From Myxococcota bacterium (lineage in GTDB: Bacteria > Myxococcota_A > UBA9160 > UBA6930), in assembly GCA_028285625.1 (NCBI GenBank), contig JANQOX010000014.1:302429-366428 (forward strand): a stretch of DNA of 64,000 bases. Direction: 5' to 3'. This document shows positions 9,936-17,957 of the stretch, piece by piece (within the stretch, counting starts at the first letter, position 1; each line of letters opens with the position of its first letter). Below the pieces are notes generated by a model. That model saw nothing but the letters and a program-made list of their open reading frames with translations, searched no databases and was not told the DNA's origin. The position numbers and the translations under genes were made by a program.

Positions 9936-10837
9936 CCCCGGCAGACGCCTACGCGTCGATCGCCGCCGAGTTCGGGGGGCGGTTGCTGCGTCGCTGGCCG
10001 CTGCGGGGCGGCGTGTCGGCCGACGTGCAGGCGCTTGCGATTGCACTGCCCGAGGGAGGCGAGCGCGAGATCGTCGTGCGCCGGCACGGCGCCAGCGGTT
10101 GGAAACCCCAGGAGGCTGGCGTGACCTCGGTGGAGTACGCCGTCCTGGGCGCGCTCCACCGTGCGGGGCTCCCGGTGCCCGAGCCCCTTGGGCTCGATCT
10201 CTCGGGCGAGCGGCTGCCCGGGCCCTACCTGGTGGTCGACTTCGTGAAAGGACGGGCCGAGCCGCGCGACCTCGAGGCAGGCCTCGTCGCCATGGCGCGC
10301 TTTCTCGTGGCGCTGCACGCGCTCGACGTCGCATCGCTCGAGCTGCCCGACTCGTTCCCCGTGCGGGAAGACCCGATCGCCGAGCTTCCGCAGTACCTGC
10401 CCGACGCGCTCACCGCGGTGGGCCGAGCCCTCTCCGAGAGGACGCTCGCGCCCGTGCCCATCGCGTTGCTGCACGGCGACTTCTGGCCGGGCAACGTGCT
10501 GTGGCAGGGCAACCAGATCGCCGCGGTTCTCGACTGGGAGGACACGGCCCTCGGCGACCCGGCCTGCGACCTCGCCGGAGCGCGCGTCGAGCTGACGTGG
10601 AAGTACGGGCCGGATGCGGCCGAGACCTTCGCCACCGCCTACCGAGAAGCGGGAGGCCCCGCGATCGGCGCCGAGCGGCTCGCGGTCTGGGAGCTCTTCG
10701 TCACCGCCGCGGGGCTGGCCTTCATGGACCGTTGGGGCCTCGAGCCCCAGGTGGAAGCCAGCATGCGCGAGCGATCCCAGACGCTACTCGAATCGGCGGC
10801 CTCGGTGCTTGCCGATGGGTCGGGGCCCGTGGCGTGA
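9932..10837 (+). CDS. Aminoglycoside phosphotransferase-like (APH/choline kinase family)
   Basis: LLHGDFWPGNVLWQGNQIAAVLDWEDTALGDPACDLA matches APH catalytic HGDxxxxN and DxD regions; likely non-AUG start (CTG at 9932). Confidence 0.8.
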   Translation: MTPADAYASIAAEFGGRLLRRWPLRGGVSADVQALAIALPEGGEREIVVRRHGASGWKPQEAGVTSVEYAVLGALHRAGLPVPEPLGLDLSGERLPGPYLVVDFVKGRAEPRDLEAGLVAMARFLVALHALDVASLELPDSFPVREDPIAELPQYLPDALTAVGRALSERTLAPVPIALLHGDFWPGNVLWQGNQIAAVLDWEDTALGDPACDLAGARVELTWKYGPDAAETFATAYREAGGPAIGAERLAVWELFVTAAGLAFMDRWGLEPQVEASMRERSQTLLESAASVLADGSGPVA

Positions 10838-11904
10838 TCCGCATGGCGGCCCGGCTCGCTCGCGCACGCCGCCCCCAAGCGGTGGCTCTGCTGGACCAGT
10901 CGGCCATACCAGTCGAAGGTCCCGGTCCGCGCGTCGCGCCGGACGGACCGGCAGGTGGCGGCGATCAGGCGGCGTAGCCGGGGTGTCGCCTCGGCTTTCT
11001 GGAGCTCGATGCTGGGGTCCCAGAGCTCGAAGCTCGCCGGCGCCAGGCGCTGGGCGTCGTGCATGCCATACGCCAAGGGCCAGAGCGCGCCCTCGGCGTC
11101 GAGCACCACGGGGTTCGCCAGCCCGGCCAGCCGGTCCGCGCCTGCGCGGGCCTGGCCGGGCGCCGCGCGCCGCTCGATGGCGACCAGCGCGCTGCGTTGC
11201 GCCAGGTCCACCTGGAACCCGAGCGTCGGGTAGCGCACGTCCAACAGCGCGGCGATGAGCGCGACGCGGTCGAGGTCTGCCGGGCGGAGACGAAGCGCAT
11301 CGCATGCGTAGGCCGCTCGACCGACCATCGTGAGCGGATGGAGCTGCAGTGCGTGCGCGCCCTGGTCGACGGCGAACCCCGCCAGCCACGGAAGATCCTG
11401 GATCGACGCGCGGGTGAAGCAGTGCGAGATGGCGAAGGGAACGCTCGCCTCTCGCAGTCGCGCCAAGCCCTGCGCGACCTTCTCCAGTCGCCCTGCGCGC
11501 CCGCGCAGGGCGTCATGCCTTTCGGCGGCACCCTCGACACTGACCCCGATCGAGCAGGCGAACCGGGCGAGCGTTTCGATGCGGCGTGCTTCGAGCAGCG
11601 TGCCGTTGGTGATCAGCGTGATGCGATAGCCGAGCGCGCGTGCGTCGGCGAGGATCTCGGGGAGTTCGGGGTGCAGCAGGGGCTCGCCCCCGGAGAAGCT
11701 CGCCACCGTATAGCCTTCCCAGCGAAGGCGCTCGAGGCGATGTTGCAGGCCTCGCCGGCTCATCCGCTCTCGGCGCGCGGGTCCCGAGGTCGAGTAGCAG
11801 TGCTCGCACCGCAGGTTGCACTGCAGGGACAGGTGCACCTGGACCGTCGGGTCGGAGAGGAGCCCGGCCGGCGCCGAGGCGCCGGCCGGGGTGTGCTCGC
11901 GCAC
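10639..11904 (-). CDS. Radical SAM protein
   Basis: CNLRCEHC (CX3CX2C) cluster motif, SFSGGEPLLHPELPEI, ITLITNGTLL; 3' end overlaps the convergent APH-like gene. Confidence 0.85.
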   Translation of the reverse strand: MREHTPAGASAPAGLLSDPTVQVHLSLQCNLRCEHCYSTSGPARRERMSRRGLQHRLERLRWEGYTVASFSGGEPLLHPELPEILADARALGYRITLITNGTLLEARRIETLARFACSIGVSVEGAAERHDALRGRAGRLEKVAQGLARLREASVPFAISHCFTRASIQDLPWLAGFAVDQGAHALQLHPLTMVGRAAYACDALRLRPADLDRVALIAALLDVRYPTLGFQVDLAQRSALVAIERRAAPGQARAGADRLAGLANPVVLDAEGALWPLAYGMHDAQRLAPASFELWDPSIELQKAEATPRLRRLIAATCRSVRRDARTGTFDWYGRLVQQSHRLGAACASEPGRHADHATGPDPSASTEAADSSSVWDRSRMLASTWGSRPQRSMKASPAAVTKSSQTASRSAPIAGPPASR

Positions 11905-11914
11905 GATGCCCTTC

Positions 11915-12220
11915 CTAACCCTCGCGGTCGAGAACGTGCTCGACCTGCACCAGGAAGCCCTCGGGCAGGATGATCCCCTTCGGGAAGATCCGCATCGGAC
12001 CGAGAAGCGGGTTGCTCCGGAGCTTGTCGAGAAGCTCGGTCAGGCCGTCGCGATCCACGTAGTAGTCGAGGCAGATTCCATAGGTGCAGATGTCGACGTC
12101 GATCGGGGGCCGTCCGATCGGTGTCACTTCTCGAACGAGATTCGAGAGCGCGGTATCGCTCACGCCCTGCGAAGCCAACCGCTTGGCGAGCGCGCCGGCG
12201 AGCTCTTCCATTTCACGCAT
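11915..12220 (-). CDS. Small unknown protein (101 aa), possible precursor or partner of the radical SAM enzyme
   Basis: MREMEELAGALAKRLASQGVSDTALSNLVREVTPIGRPPIDVDICTYGICLDYYVDRDGLTELL...; 10 nt upstream of the radical SAM start. Confidence 0.65.
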   Translation of the reverse strand: MREMEELAGALAKRLASQGVSDTALSNLVREVTPIGRPPIDVDICTYGICLDYYVDRDGLTELLDKLRSNPLLGPMRIFPKGIILPEGFLVQVEHVLDREG

Positions 12221-12524
12221 GTCCAGTCTCCCGGTGTTCGCGCAACCCGTTCGCGGGCCGCTGCCGTCCGGAAGAGCAAGAAAGGTGCCAGGCGGAGAGG
12301 AGGCTCCGAGGCGTCGAGACGCATCCGTTGGCCGATGGAACCGGTCCGAGAGTGGTCGCGGCTCATCCCGGTTGGACGCCCCGTCCACCCTGGTGGACAC
12401 CGTCTGCGTCGCGGATGCTGTGCCGCGGCCGAGCCGACGCGGCGGTCGGCTCTGTCGCGCGGTGATCGTCGTCCGCGTACGGGGGTGCGGAGATGGCCGC
12501 GGTGCCATCCCGAAAGGGGGGCAG

Positions 12525-12546
12525 GCGCGGGGCCGGGGCCCCGCGC
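12525..12546. terminator. GC hairpin between small-protein/rSAM operon and PEP-CTERM gene
   Basis: GCGCGGGGCC-GG-GGCCCCGCGC perfect stem, no U-tract; just after the 12561 stop on the minus strand. Confidence 0.45.
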
Positions 12547-12560
12547 GGTATGCTCGGGGC

Positions 12561-13310
12561 CTAGCGGCGGCGGCCCCGCGCAGCGGCGAGTGCGGCCGCG
12601 GCGAGTCCGAGCATGCCCAGGGCAGCCGGCTCGGGGGCCGTGAAGAGCGACCCGTCGAGATCGACCTCGGTGATCGAGAACCAGCCGCCCTCGGTGCCGG
12701 GCGTCACGATCTGCGAGAGCGTGACCGCGAAAGCACCCACGCCGTCGAGCGACGAGCCCGTGAGGTCGATGCGGTCGTTCACGGGCACGCCGAGAGAGCT
12801 GTTCACGGCCCCGAAGGGCGTGGTCGCGAAGGTCTCGGACACGGTCGTGAAGTCGGTCTTCAGCAGCGTGACCGTCACCTGCGTGATGGCCCCGGGGATG
12901 CCGTTGACGGAGTTGTCGCTGCCGAAGATCTCGATGGTGTCCACCGAGTGCGCGAAGGGCAGGGTGAAGGTGATGAACGGCGCGAAGGTCGTGCCATCGG
13001 TGGCCGTGGGGCCGGTCACGAAGAGCTGCGTCTCGGCCTCCCCGGCGCTCACGACGCCGTCGGTGAGCGTCCCGCCACCTACGCCCGAGTAGAGTGCGCG
13101 CGTACCCGGGAACCCCTGGTGCGTGAAGGCCACATTCGGCGTGATCGTGCCCGTGTACGTGTGCGACCACGACCCGCCGCCGTGGCCCGAGAGGGCGGCG
13201 TCGCCGATGTCGTAGCCCGAGATGGGAATGGGGGCCGCGGTAGCGGGGGCCGCGAAGCCGAGGGCGAACAACAACAGAGCAGGCAACCAGAGCGTTCGAG
13301 GGGTCGACAT
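12561..13310 (-). CDS. PEP-CTERM sorting domain protein
   Basis: Signal peptide MSTPRTLWLPALLLFALGFAAPATAA; C-terminus APEPAALGMLGLAAAALAAARGRRR. Confidence 0.85.
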   Translation of the reverse strand: MSTPRTLWLPALLLFALGFAAPATAAPIPISGYDIGDAALSGHGGGSWSHTYTGTITPNVAFTHQGFPGTRALYSGVGGGTLTDGVVSAGEAETQLFVTGPTATDGTTFAPFITFTLPFAHSVDTIEIFGSDNSVNGIPGAITQVTVTLLKTDFTTVSETFATTPFGAVNSSLGVPVNDRIDLTGSSLDGVGAFAVTLSQIVTPGTEGGWFSITEVDLDGSLFTAPEPAALGMLGLAAAALAAARGRRR

Positions 13311-13570
13311 GGTGGTGTCCTCGTTGGGTTCCCAAGCGTGGGCGCCCTCGCGCGCAGCGAGCTGCGCACGAGCGCACGGCAGTGGGTGGGTGCCCCGGAG
13401 CCTCACGAAGGTGACGCCGTGCCGCATAACGTCCCGAGACGCCAGCGGGTTCGGCCGTTGAAAGGCTGGGGCCGCCTCGGCTGTGCCGGCCCCACGGGGC
13501 TCGGCGCCCTGCCATGGTGCGGACGCGCCGATTTGCCGCGCCCGGGGCCGGTGACTAGGTTTGGGGCCTT

Positions 13571-13935
13571 GGGGGCGATCGGCTTCGACGGGTGGTCGAA
13601 GGCGGACGCTGCGTGTCGAGGTCGTCACCTACCTCGTGAAACCGGTGGCAACTGGTACTACAAGTGCCGACGACAACTACGCTCTCGCTGCCTAGCTGAA
13701 ACTAGCGCCAGCGACGTCCATCCCTGACGTCTCCTAGGGGGTCATGGACGTCATCTTGGAGACTCTGCCCCCGGCCGCTGGCAGGCCGCATCCGGGGGCG
13801 AGACACATGTCTGCCAAGGTGGGCGCTTCTCCGGTCCCGGCGACTGGCCCCATCGAGATCGAGCTGGGACTACACACGTAGACGCGGGCGCTGGACGTCA
13901 TGCGGACGCGGGTTCGATTCCCGCCGCCTCCACCA
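13571..13935 (+). ncRNA. ssrA: tmRNA
   Basis: 5' GGGGGCGATCGGCTTCGACGG pairs with 3' CGCCTCC of GCGGGTTCGATTCCCGCCGCCTCCACCA; internal tag ORF ends GCC GAC GAC AAC TAC GCT CTC GCT GCC TAG (ADDNYALAA*). Confidence 0.96.
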
Positions 13936-13946
13936 ATTCTTCAACG

Positions 13947-13976
13947 AAAGCAGCCACTTGCGTGGCTGCTTTTTCG
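13947..13976 (+). terminator. Rho-independent terminator of ssrA
   Basis: AAAGCAGCCAC-TTGC-GTGGCTGCTTT followed by TT. Confidence 0.85.
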
Positions 13977-14000
13977 TTTGAGGCACCTCTGAGGCAGTTC

Positions 14001-14031
14001 CCGCAGGGTTCGAGTCCCTCCCGGCGTGCCA
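14001..14031 (+). other. tRNA 3'-end-like fragment (T-arm plus acceptor remnant)
   Basis: ccgCAGGGTTCGAGTCCCTCCCGGCGTGCCA; no complete tRNA upstream. Confidence 0.4.
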
Positions 14032-14051
14032 TCTGGTTCTTCGAAGTCGGC

Positions 14052-14462
14052 TCACTTCCCCGATCGAATTCGGTCGGGAGCCATCTCGAGGAGGACGAAG
14101 AGCTCGGGATGCTCTTTCCATGCCGCGTACTCGGCTGCGCGGCCGGGATGTTCGAGGTCCCAGTACCGTTTGGCGAGTCGTAGCGCGAGATCCCCTCCGC
14201 CCTCCTCGGCGATCTTCAGGTCTCCGTCGAACGCCAGCCAGGCCTCTGGCTCGCCGACGTCGTTGACGACGAGCAGTGAAGCGCGTGGGTCATCGCGCAG
14301 CCGCTTCACCTTCCGGCTCTCGCGCGATGCGATGAGGCGCAGCGTCGTACCGTCCCAGTCGAACCAGACGGGGAGCCCCAGGGCCGAGCCGTTCGCGCGG
14401 TTCGCGACCAGGATCCCGATCCTTGGCCGCTGCAGGAGGTGGAGATTGTTCTCGGTACTCAT
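14052..14462 (-). CDS. Pyridoxamine 5'-phosphate oxidase family protein (136 aa)
   Basis: GLPVWFDWDGTTLRLIASRESRKVKRLRDDPRASLLVVND; ATG overlap with the Rieske gene stop. Confidence 0.8.
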   Translation of the reverse strand: MSTENNLHLLQRPRIGILVANRANGSALGLPVWFDWDGTTLRLIASRESRKVKRLRDDPRASLLVVNDVGEPEAWLAFDGDLKIAEEGGGDLALRLAKRYWDLEHPGRAAEYAAWKEHPELFVLLEMAPDRIRSGK

Positions 14463-15640
14463 GCGCCACGCACTCCGTCTTCGAGTCGCTGCGCGAGATA
14501 GCGATAGAAGTAGAGCAGGCAGCGCTCCATCTCACAGAGCAGTCCCGGCTCGGCGTGGGCCGACGCGGCGTTTCGCTGCAGCCCGACCATCGCGGAGGCG
14601 TCCTCGCTGTTGACTCGATCGATCGAAGCCGCGTTGGAATCACGAAGCGCGGCGTCCGCTTCCAGCGCCTTGTAGAGGTCTGGGTGCACTAGGTTGCCAC
14701 CGATGACGCGAGTGCGGTCGACATCGATGGGCAGGAAGGTCAGCCAGATCGCGTTGAACTGGGTGCACGAGACCGCGCAGTTCGGAAAGAACCCGAACTG
14801 GGGCACGGTGGTCTGATCCTTTCCAGTCAACCGGTCCGCGAACGGGCGGTACACCTCGAACTCCCCTTTGAACACCGTCTCCATCCGGAAGAGGGTCCAC
14901 TGCTCGGATGTCGCTTCGAACGCCGTCCCCCGACTCGGCATGAACGATGCGAAGGTTTCGGGGTGGAGGCCGTTCACGTGATACCCCTCGAGCGCGGTCT
15001 CCATCGCGAGCTTCCAGTTCCCGGGCCACTCTTCGTCGACCCATGGCGAGACCCGCCATTCTTCGACGCCGAGTGCGCTCCAGTGGGGCTCCGCGTCGGC
15101 AAGGCGCGGAAGCAGGGGTTCGGCGTCGGGATCCAGGTTCACGAAGATGAAGCCCAGCCACGTCTCGAGCGGGAGCTGCGGGAGTCGATCGGACTGACCC
15201 CGCTTCCTGAGCTCTTCGACGGCGTCCATGTGCGGTGCGCCGCGGAGGCAGCCATCCAGACCGTATCCCCATTTGTGGTAGGGGCAGCTGAACACCTTGG
15301 CGTTGCCCGCACCCTCGACCACCGAGTAGTAGCGGTGCCGACAAACGGCGCTCATCGCGCGCAGGACGCCTTCACGGTCGCGCACGACGACGACGGGTTC
15401 GCCGAGCAACTCGACCGTGAAATAGTCGCCTGGAGCCTCGACCTGCTCGAGACGGCCGACGCACAGCCATTCGCGCTTCAGGACGTGCTCGCGCTCGGCG
15501 TCCAGGAGTGCCTTCGAGGTGTACATCTCCATCGGGAGTGCGCGGGCGGTGCCGATGTCCTGCTCGAGGTAGCCAGCCAGCTTCGCGATCAGCGGCGCGA
15601 CCTCTCCGGCCTCGGGGTTCTGATTCGTCATCTGCGTCAT
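14459..15640 (-). CDS. Rieske [2Fe-2S] aromatic ring-hydroxylating oxygenase alpha subunit
   Basis: CRHRYYSVVEGAGNAKVFSCPYHKWGYGLDG (CXH-X15-18-CXXH) and NWKLAMETALEGYHVNGLHPET catalytic Fe site. Confidence 0.92.
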   Translation of the reverse strand: MTQMTNQNPEAGEVAPLIAKLAGYLEQDIGTARALPMEMYTSKALLDAEREHVLKREWLCVGRLEQVEAPGDYFTVELLGEPVVVVRDREGVLRAMSAVCRHRYYSVVEGAGNAKVFSCPYHKWGYGLDGCLRGAPHMDAVEELRKRGQSDRLPQLPLETWLGFIFVNLDPDAEPLLPRLADAEPHWSALGVEEWRVSPWVDEEWPGNWKLAMETALEGYHVNGLHPETFASFMPSRGTAFEATSEQWTLFRMETVFKGEFEVYRPFADRLTGKDQTTVPQFGFFPNCAVSCTQFNAIWLTFLPIDVDRTRVIGGNLVHPDLYKALEADAALRDSNAASIDRVNSEDASAMVGLQRNAASAHAEPGLLCEMERCLLYFYRYLAQRLEDGVRGA

Positions 15641-15661
15641 ATCGACCTCCGGCCCTAAATA

Positions 15662-15676
15662 TAGGTCGTTGACCTA
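15662..15676. promoter_or_regulatory. Inverted repeat TAGGTC-GTT-GACCTA in divergent promoter region
   Basis: Perfect 6-3-6 dyad between divergent Rieske and dehydrogenase genes; TetR regulator encoded in the same cluster. Confidence 0.5.
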
Positions 15677-15713
15677 CTTCGGCAAGGGCGATAGCCTGCC
15701 CGAGGGAGGCGAG

Positions 15714-16676
15714 ATGAAGGCACTGACCCTTTCCTATTCCGAGCCCGGGTCCGCCCCGCCGACCCGCAAGCTCGTGGATCTACCGATCCCCGAGCCCCGC
15801 GCCGGGGAGCTGCGAGTCCGCGTGCACTACGCCGGCTTGAGCTACATCGATTTCGAGACATCGAACGGTGAGCACCGCCGGGCCGTCGAGCGCGCGCTCA
15901 AGAAGTCGCCGGTCGTCTCGGGCATCGAGATGGCGGGCATCGCGGAGACCGATGGGCGGAAGATCAAGCAAGGGGATCCGGTGTTCGGCTACACCCACAT
16001 CACTCGGGGCCCCTTCTATCACGCCCAGGCCGTTTCGACGCCCGAGAGCAATCTCGCGGTCGTGCCCGCCAACATGTCGCTCGAAGGCGCCGCCTCCATC
16101 GTGGGCGGGGCGCTCACTTCGATCAACGCACTCGAACGCATCGCAAAGCTCGAGCGAGGCGCCCGCGTTCTCGTGACGGCCGCAACCGGCAGCGTCGGGA
16201 CGGCGGCCCTCCAGTTGGCTCGGCACCTCGGTGCCGAAGTCTCGGCGGTTTGCCACTCATCGCAGCGCGAGTTCGCGATGTCACTCGGCGCGTCGAGCGC
16301 CTTCGCGTATGACGACGGAGAACTGCCGAAGCCGGAGGGACAGTTCGACGTGGTCTTCGATGCTGCGCCTTCGCTCTCATTCACCCTCGCGCGACCGTTC
16401 CTTCGCACAGACGGGCTATACGTCTCGACCATGCCTCATCGAGACGTGACAGGGTGGGTGCGGAGTCTCTTCTCGAGGCGCCGGTGGGGCTTCCTGCTCG
16501 AGCACGATACCGACGCGACACGTATGGAACAGCTTCGAACTCTCATCGCGGCCGGCGCGTTCTCTCAGACGATCGACAGCATCTTCCCGCTGAAGGACGC
16601 GGCGCAGGCGTTCGCCCGGCAAGGGATGTCCGGCAAGCGCGGCAAGATCCTTCTGGACTTCCGAGACTTCGAATGA
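15714..16676 (+). CDS. Zinc-type alcohol dehydrogenase / quinone oxidoreductase (MDR family)
   Basis: LERGARVLVTAATGSVGTAALQLARHLGAEVSAVC nucleotide-binding motif; MDR N-terminal domain. Confidence 0.88.
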   Translation: MKALTLSYSEPGSAPPTRKLVDLPIPEPRAGELRVRVHYAGLSYIDFETSNGEHRRAVERALKKSPVVSGIEMAGIAETDGRKIKQGDPVFGYTHITRGPFYHAQAVSTPESNLAVVPANMSLEGAASIVGGALTSINALERIAKLERGARVLVTAATGSVGTAALQLARHLGAEVSAVCHSSQREFAMSLGASSAFAYDDGELPKPEGQFDVVFDAAPSLSFTLARPFLRTDGLYVSTMPHRDVTGWVRSLFSRRRWGFLLEHDTDATRMEQLRTLIAAGAFSQTIDSIFPLKDAAQAFARQGMSGKRGKILLDFRDFE

Positions 16677-17266
16677 CGAGTGCGGTCCGGAGACAGACTC
16701 GGGGTGAGGCTTCGCGCGCACGCATCCTCGAAGAGGCCCGAAGCGTCCTCGTCGAGAAGGGGTACGACGCCCTCGTGCTGCGGCAGCTCGCCACGAGTCT
16801 CGACATGCGACTGGGCAATCTGCAGTACTACTTCCCGAACCGGCAGGCTCTCGTGGCCGCGCTGATCGAGGCCGAAGTCGCGGCGGACATCGAGGCGCTG
16901 CAGCGTGCGGTTCGAGGCGCCGAGCCGGAGGAGGCGCTCGCAAGGATCGTTCGCACGCTGCTCGGCCGTTGGCGAAGCGAATCGGGTGTCGTCTTCGCAA
17001 CGATGACGTTCCTCGCGACTCAGAGCGACGACATCCGGGCGGTCTATCTGCGCACCTACGACGCGTTCTACGCAGAGATCGAACGCGTGCTCGAGAGCAT
17101 CGATCCGGGGCATTCGGCGAGCGTGTACGCGACTCGCGGGCGACTCGTGACGGCGCTCCTCGACGGAGCGGCGATGCAGACGAGAGTGGGAGAACGTCGA
17201 GGCTTCCTGCGTGCCGTCACCGAAGCGGCGACGGCGATCGCGATGCCCGGTCGAGAGCCACGATGA
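16673..17266 (+). CDS. TetR/AcrR family transcriptional regulator
   Basis: ARILEEARSVLVEKGYDALVLRQLATSLDMRLGNLQYYFPNRQALVAALIE HTH; ATGA overlap with dehydrogenase. Confidence 0.9.
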   Translation: MTSAVRRQTRGEASRARILEEARSVLVEKGYDALVLRQLATSLDMRLGNLQYYFPNRQALVAALIEAEVAADIEALQRAVRGAEPEEALARIVRTLLGRWRSESGVVFATMTFLATQSDDIRAVYLRTYDAFYAEIERVLESIDPGHSASVYATRGRLVTALLDGAAMQTRVGERRGFLRAVTEAATAIAMPGREPR

Positions 17267-17367
17267 TCTCGTTCCTGCCGCCTCAGGGTCGGGGGTTCGA
17301 CGCCCGCCAGGCTGGAGGACCTAGCGGATCGCGATCTTGCGCAGCCGGCAATCGAACTCCCACACAA

Positions 17368-17497
17368 CCCAACACCTGGGTCATATGACCTTGGATTTGG
17401 GTGATTCGTCGAGGCGGCCCGGGAGGCACCCGATTCGGACGTAAGTCCCTGATTTCATTGAGTCGGAGACGGGTTCGATTCCCGCCGCCTCCACCAA
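17368..17497 (+). repeat. Repeat copy R1 ending in ssrA 3'-end duplicate (att-like scar)
   Basis: Ends CGGGTTCGATTCCCGCCGCCTCCACCAA, a 28-nt perfect copy of 13909-13936; upstream part related to 43051-43144. Confidence 0.75.
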
Positions 17498-17621
17498 CTC
17501 CATCTCTCATGGCGAGCAGTGAGGAGCAGGCCCAAGGGCCGACGCGCAAGGACCCCGTGGCCTGGGTGCGCGAGCAGTACGCGCGCCACCGGCCGCCATC
17601 GGCCGAGGTCCGCACCGAGGG

Positions 17622-17924
17622 TTAGAGCACGACCTCGAAGCCCTCGAACTGCGGGTGACCCAGGTAGGTGCCCTTCGGCGCGCGCGCCTGGGCGTGGGCC
17701 TTCTTGAATGCGTCGGACTCGGTCCACGCCTCGAAGGCCGCCCGCGACTCCCAGACCGTGTGGGATGCGTACAGCGTCTCGCTGTCCCCGCTCGGGCCGC
17801 GCAACAGCCGGAACTCGCGGACCCCGGGCACGCCGTCCAGGTGCGAGTCCCGCTCGCGCCACAGCGTCTCGAAGCCGTCCTCGAAGCCCGCGGCAATGCG
17901 GAAGCGGTTCATCGCGATGAACAA
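17622..17924 (-). CDS. Antibiotic biosynthesis monooxygenase (ABM) / HmoA-like family protein
   Basis: MFIAMNRFRIAAGFEDGFETLWRERDSHLDGVPGVREFRLLRG...SHTVWESRAAFEAWTESDAFKKAH. Confidence 0.82.
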   Translation of the reverse strand: MFIAMNRFRIAAGFEDGFETLWRERDSHLDGVPGVREFRLLRGPSGDSETLYASHTVWESRAAFEAWTESDAFKKAHAQARAPKGTYLGHPQFEGFEVVL

Positions 17925-17957
17925 GGGGAGCCCTCCGGCAGACTGGGTCGCCGGAGT

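Noticed and set aside
17283-17315. T-arm-like GGGGGTTCGACGCCCGCC after the TetR gene
   Set aside because: Only a partial match to a T-arm and no acceptor or CCA; could be chance in this GC-rich region, although near R1.
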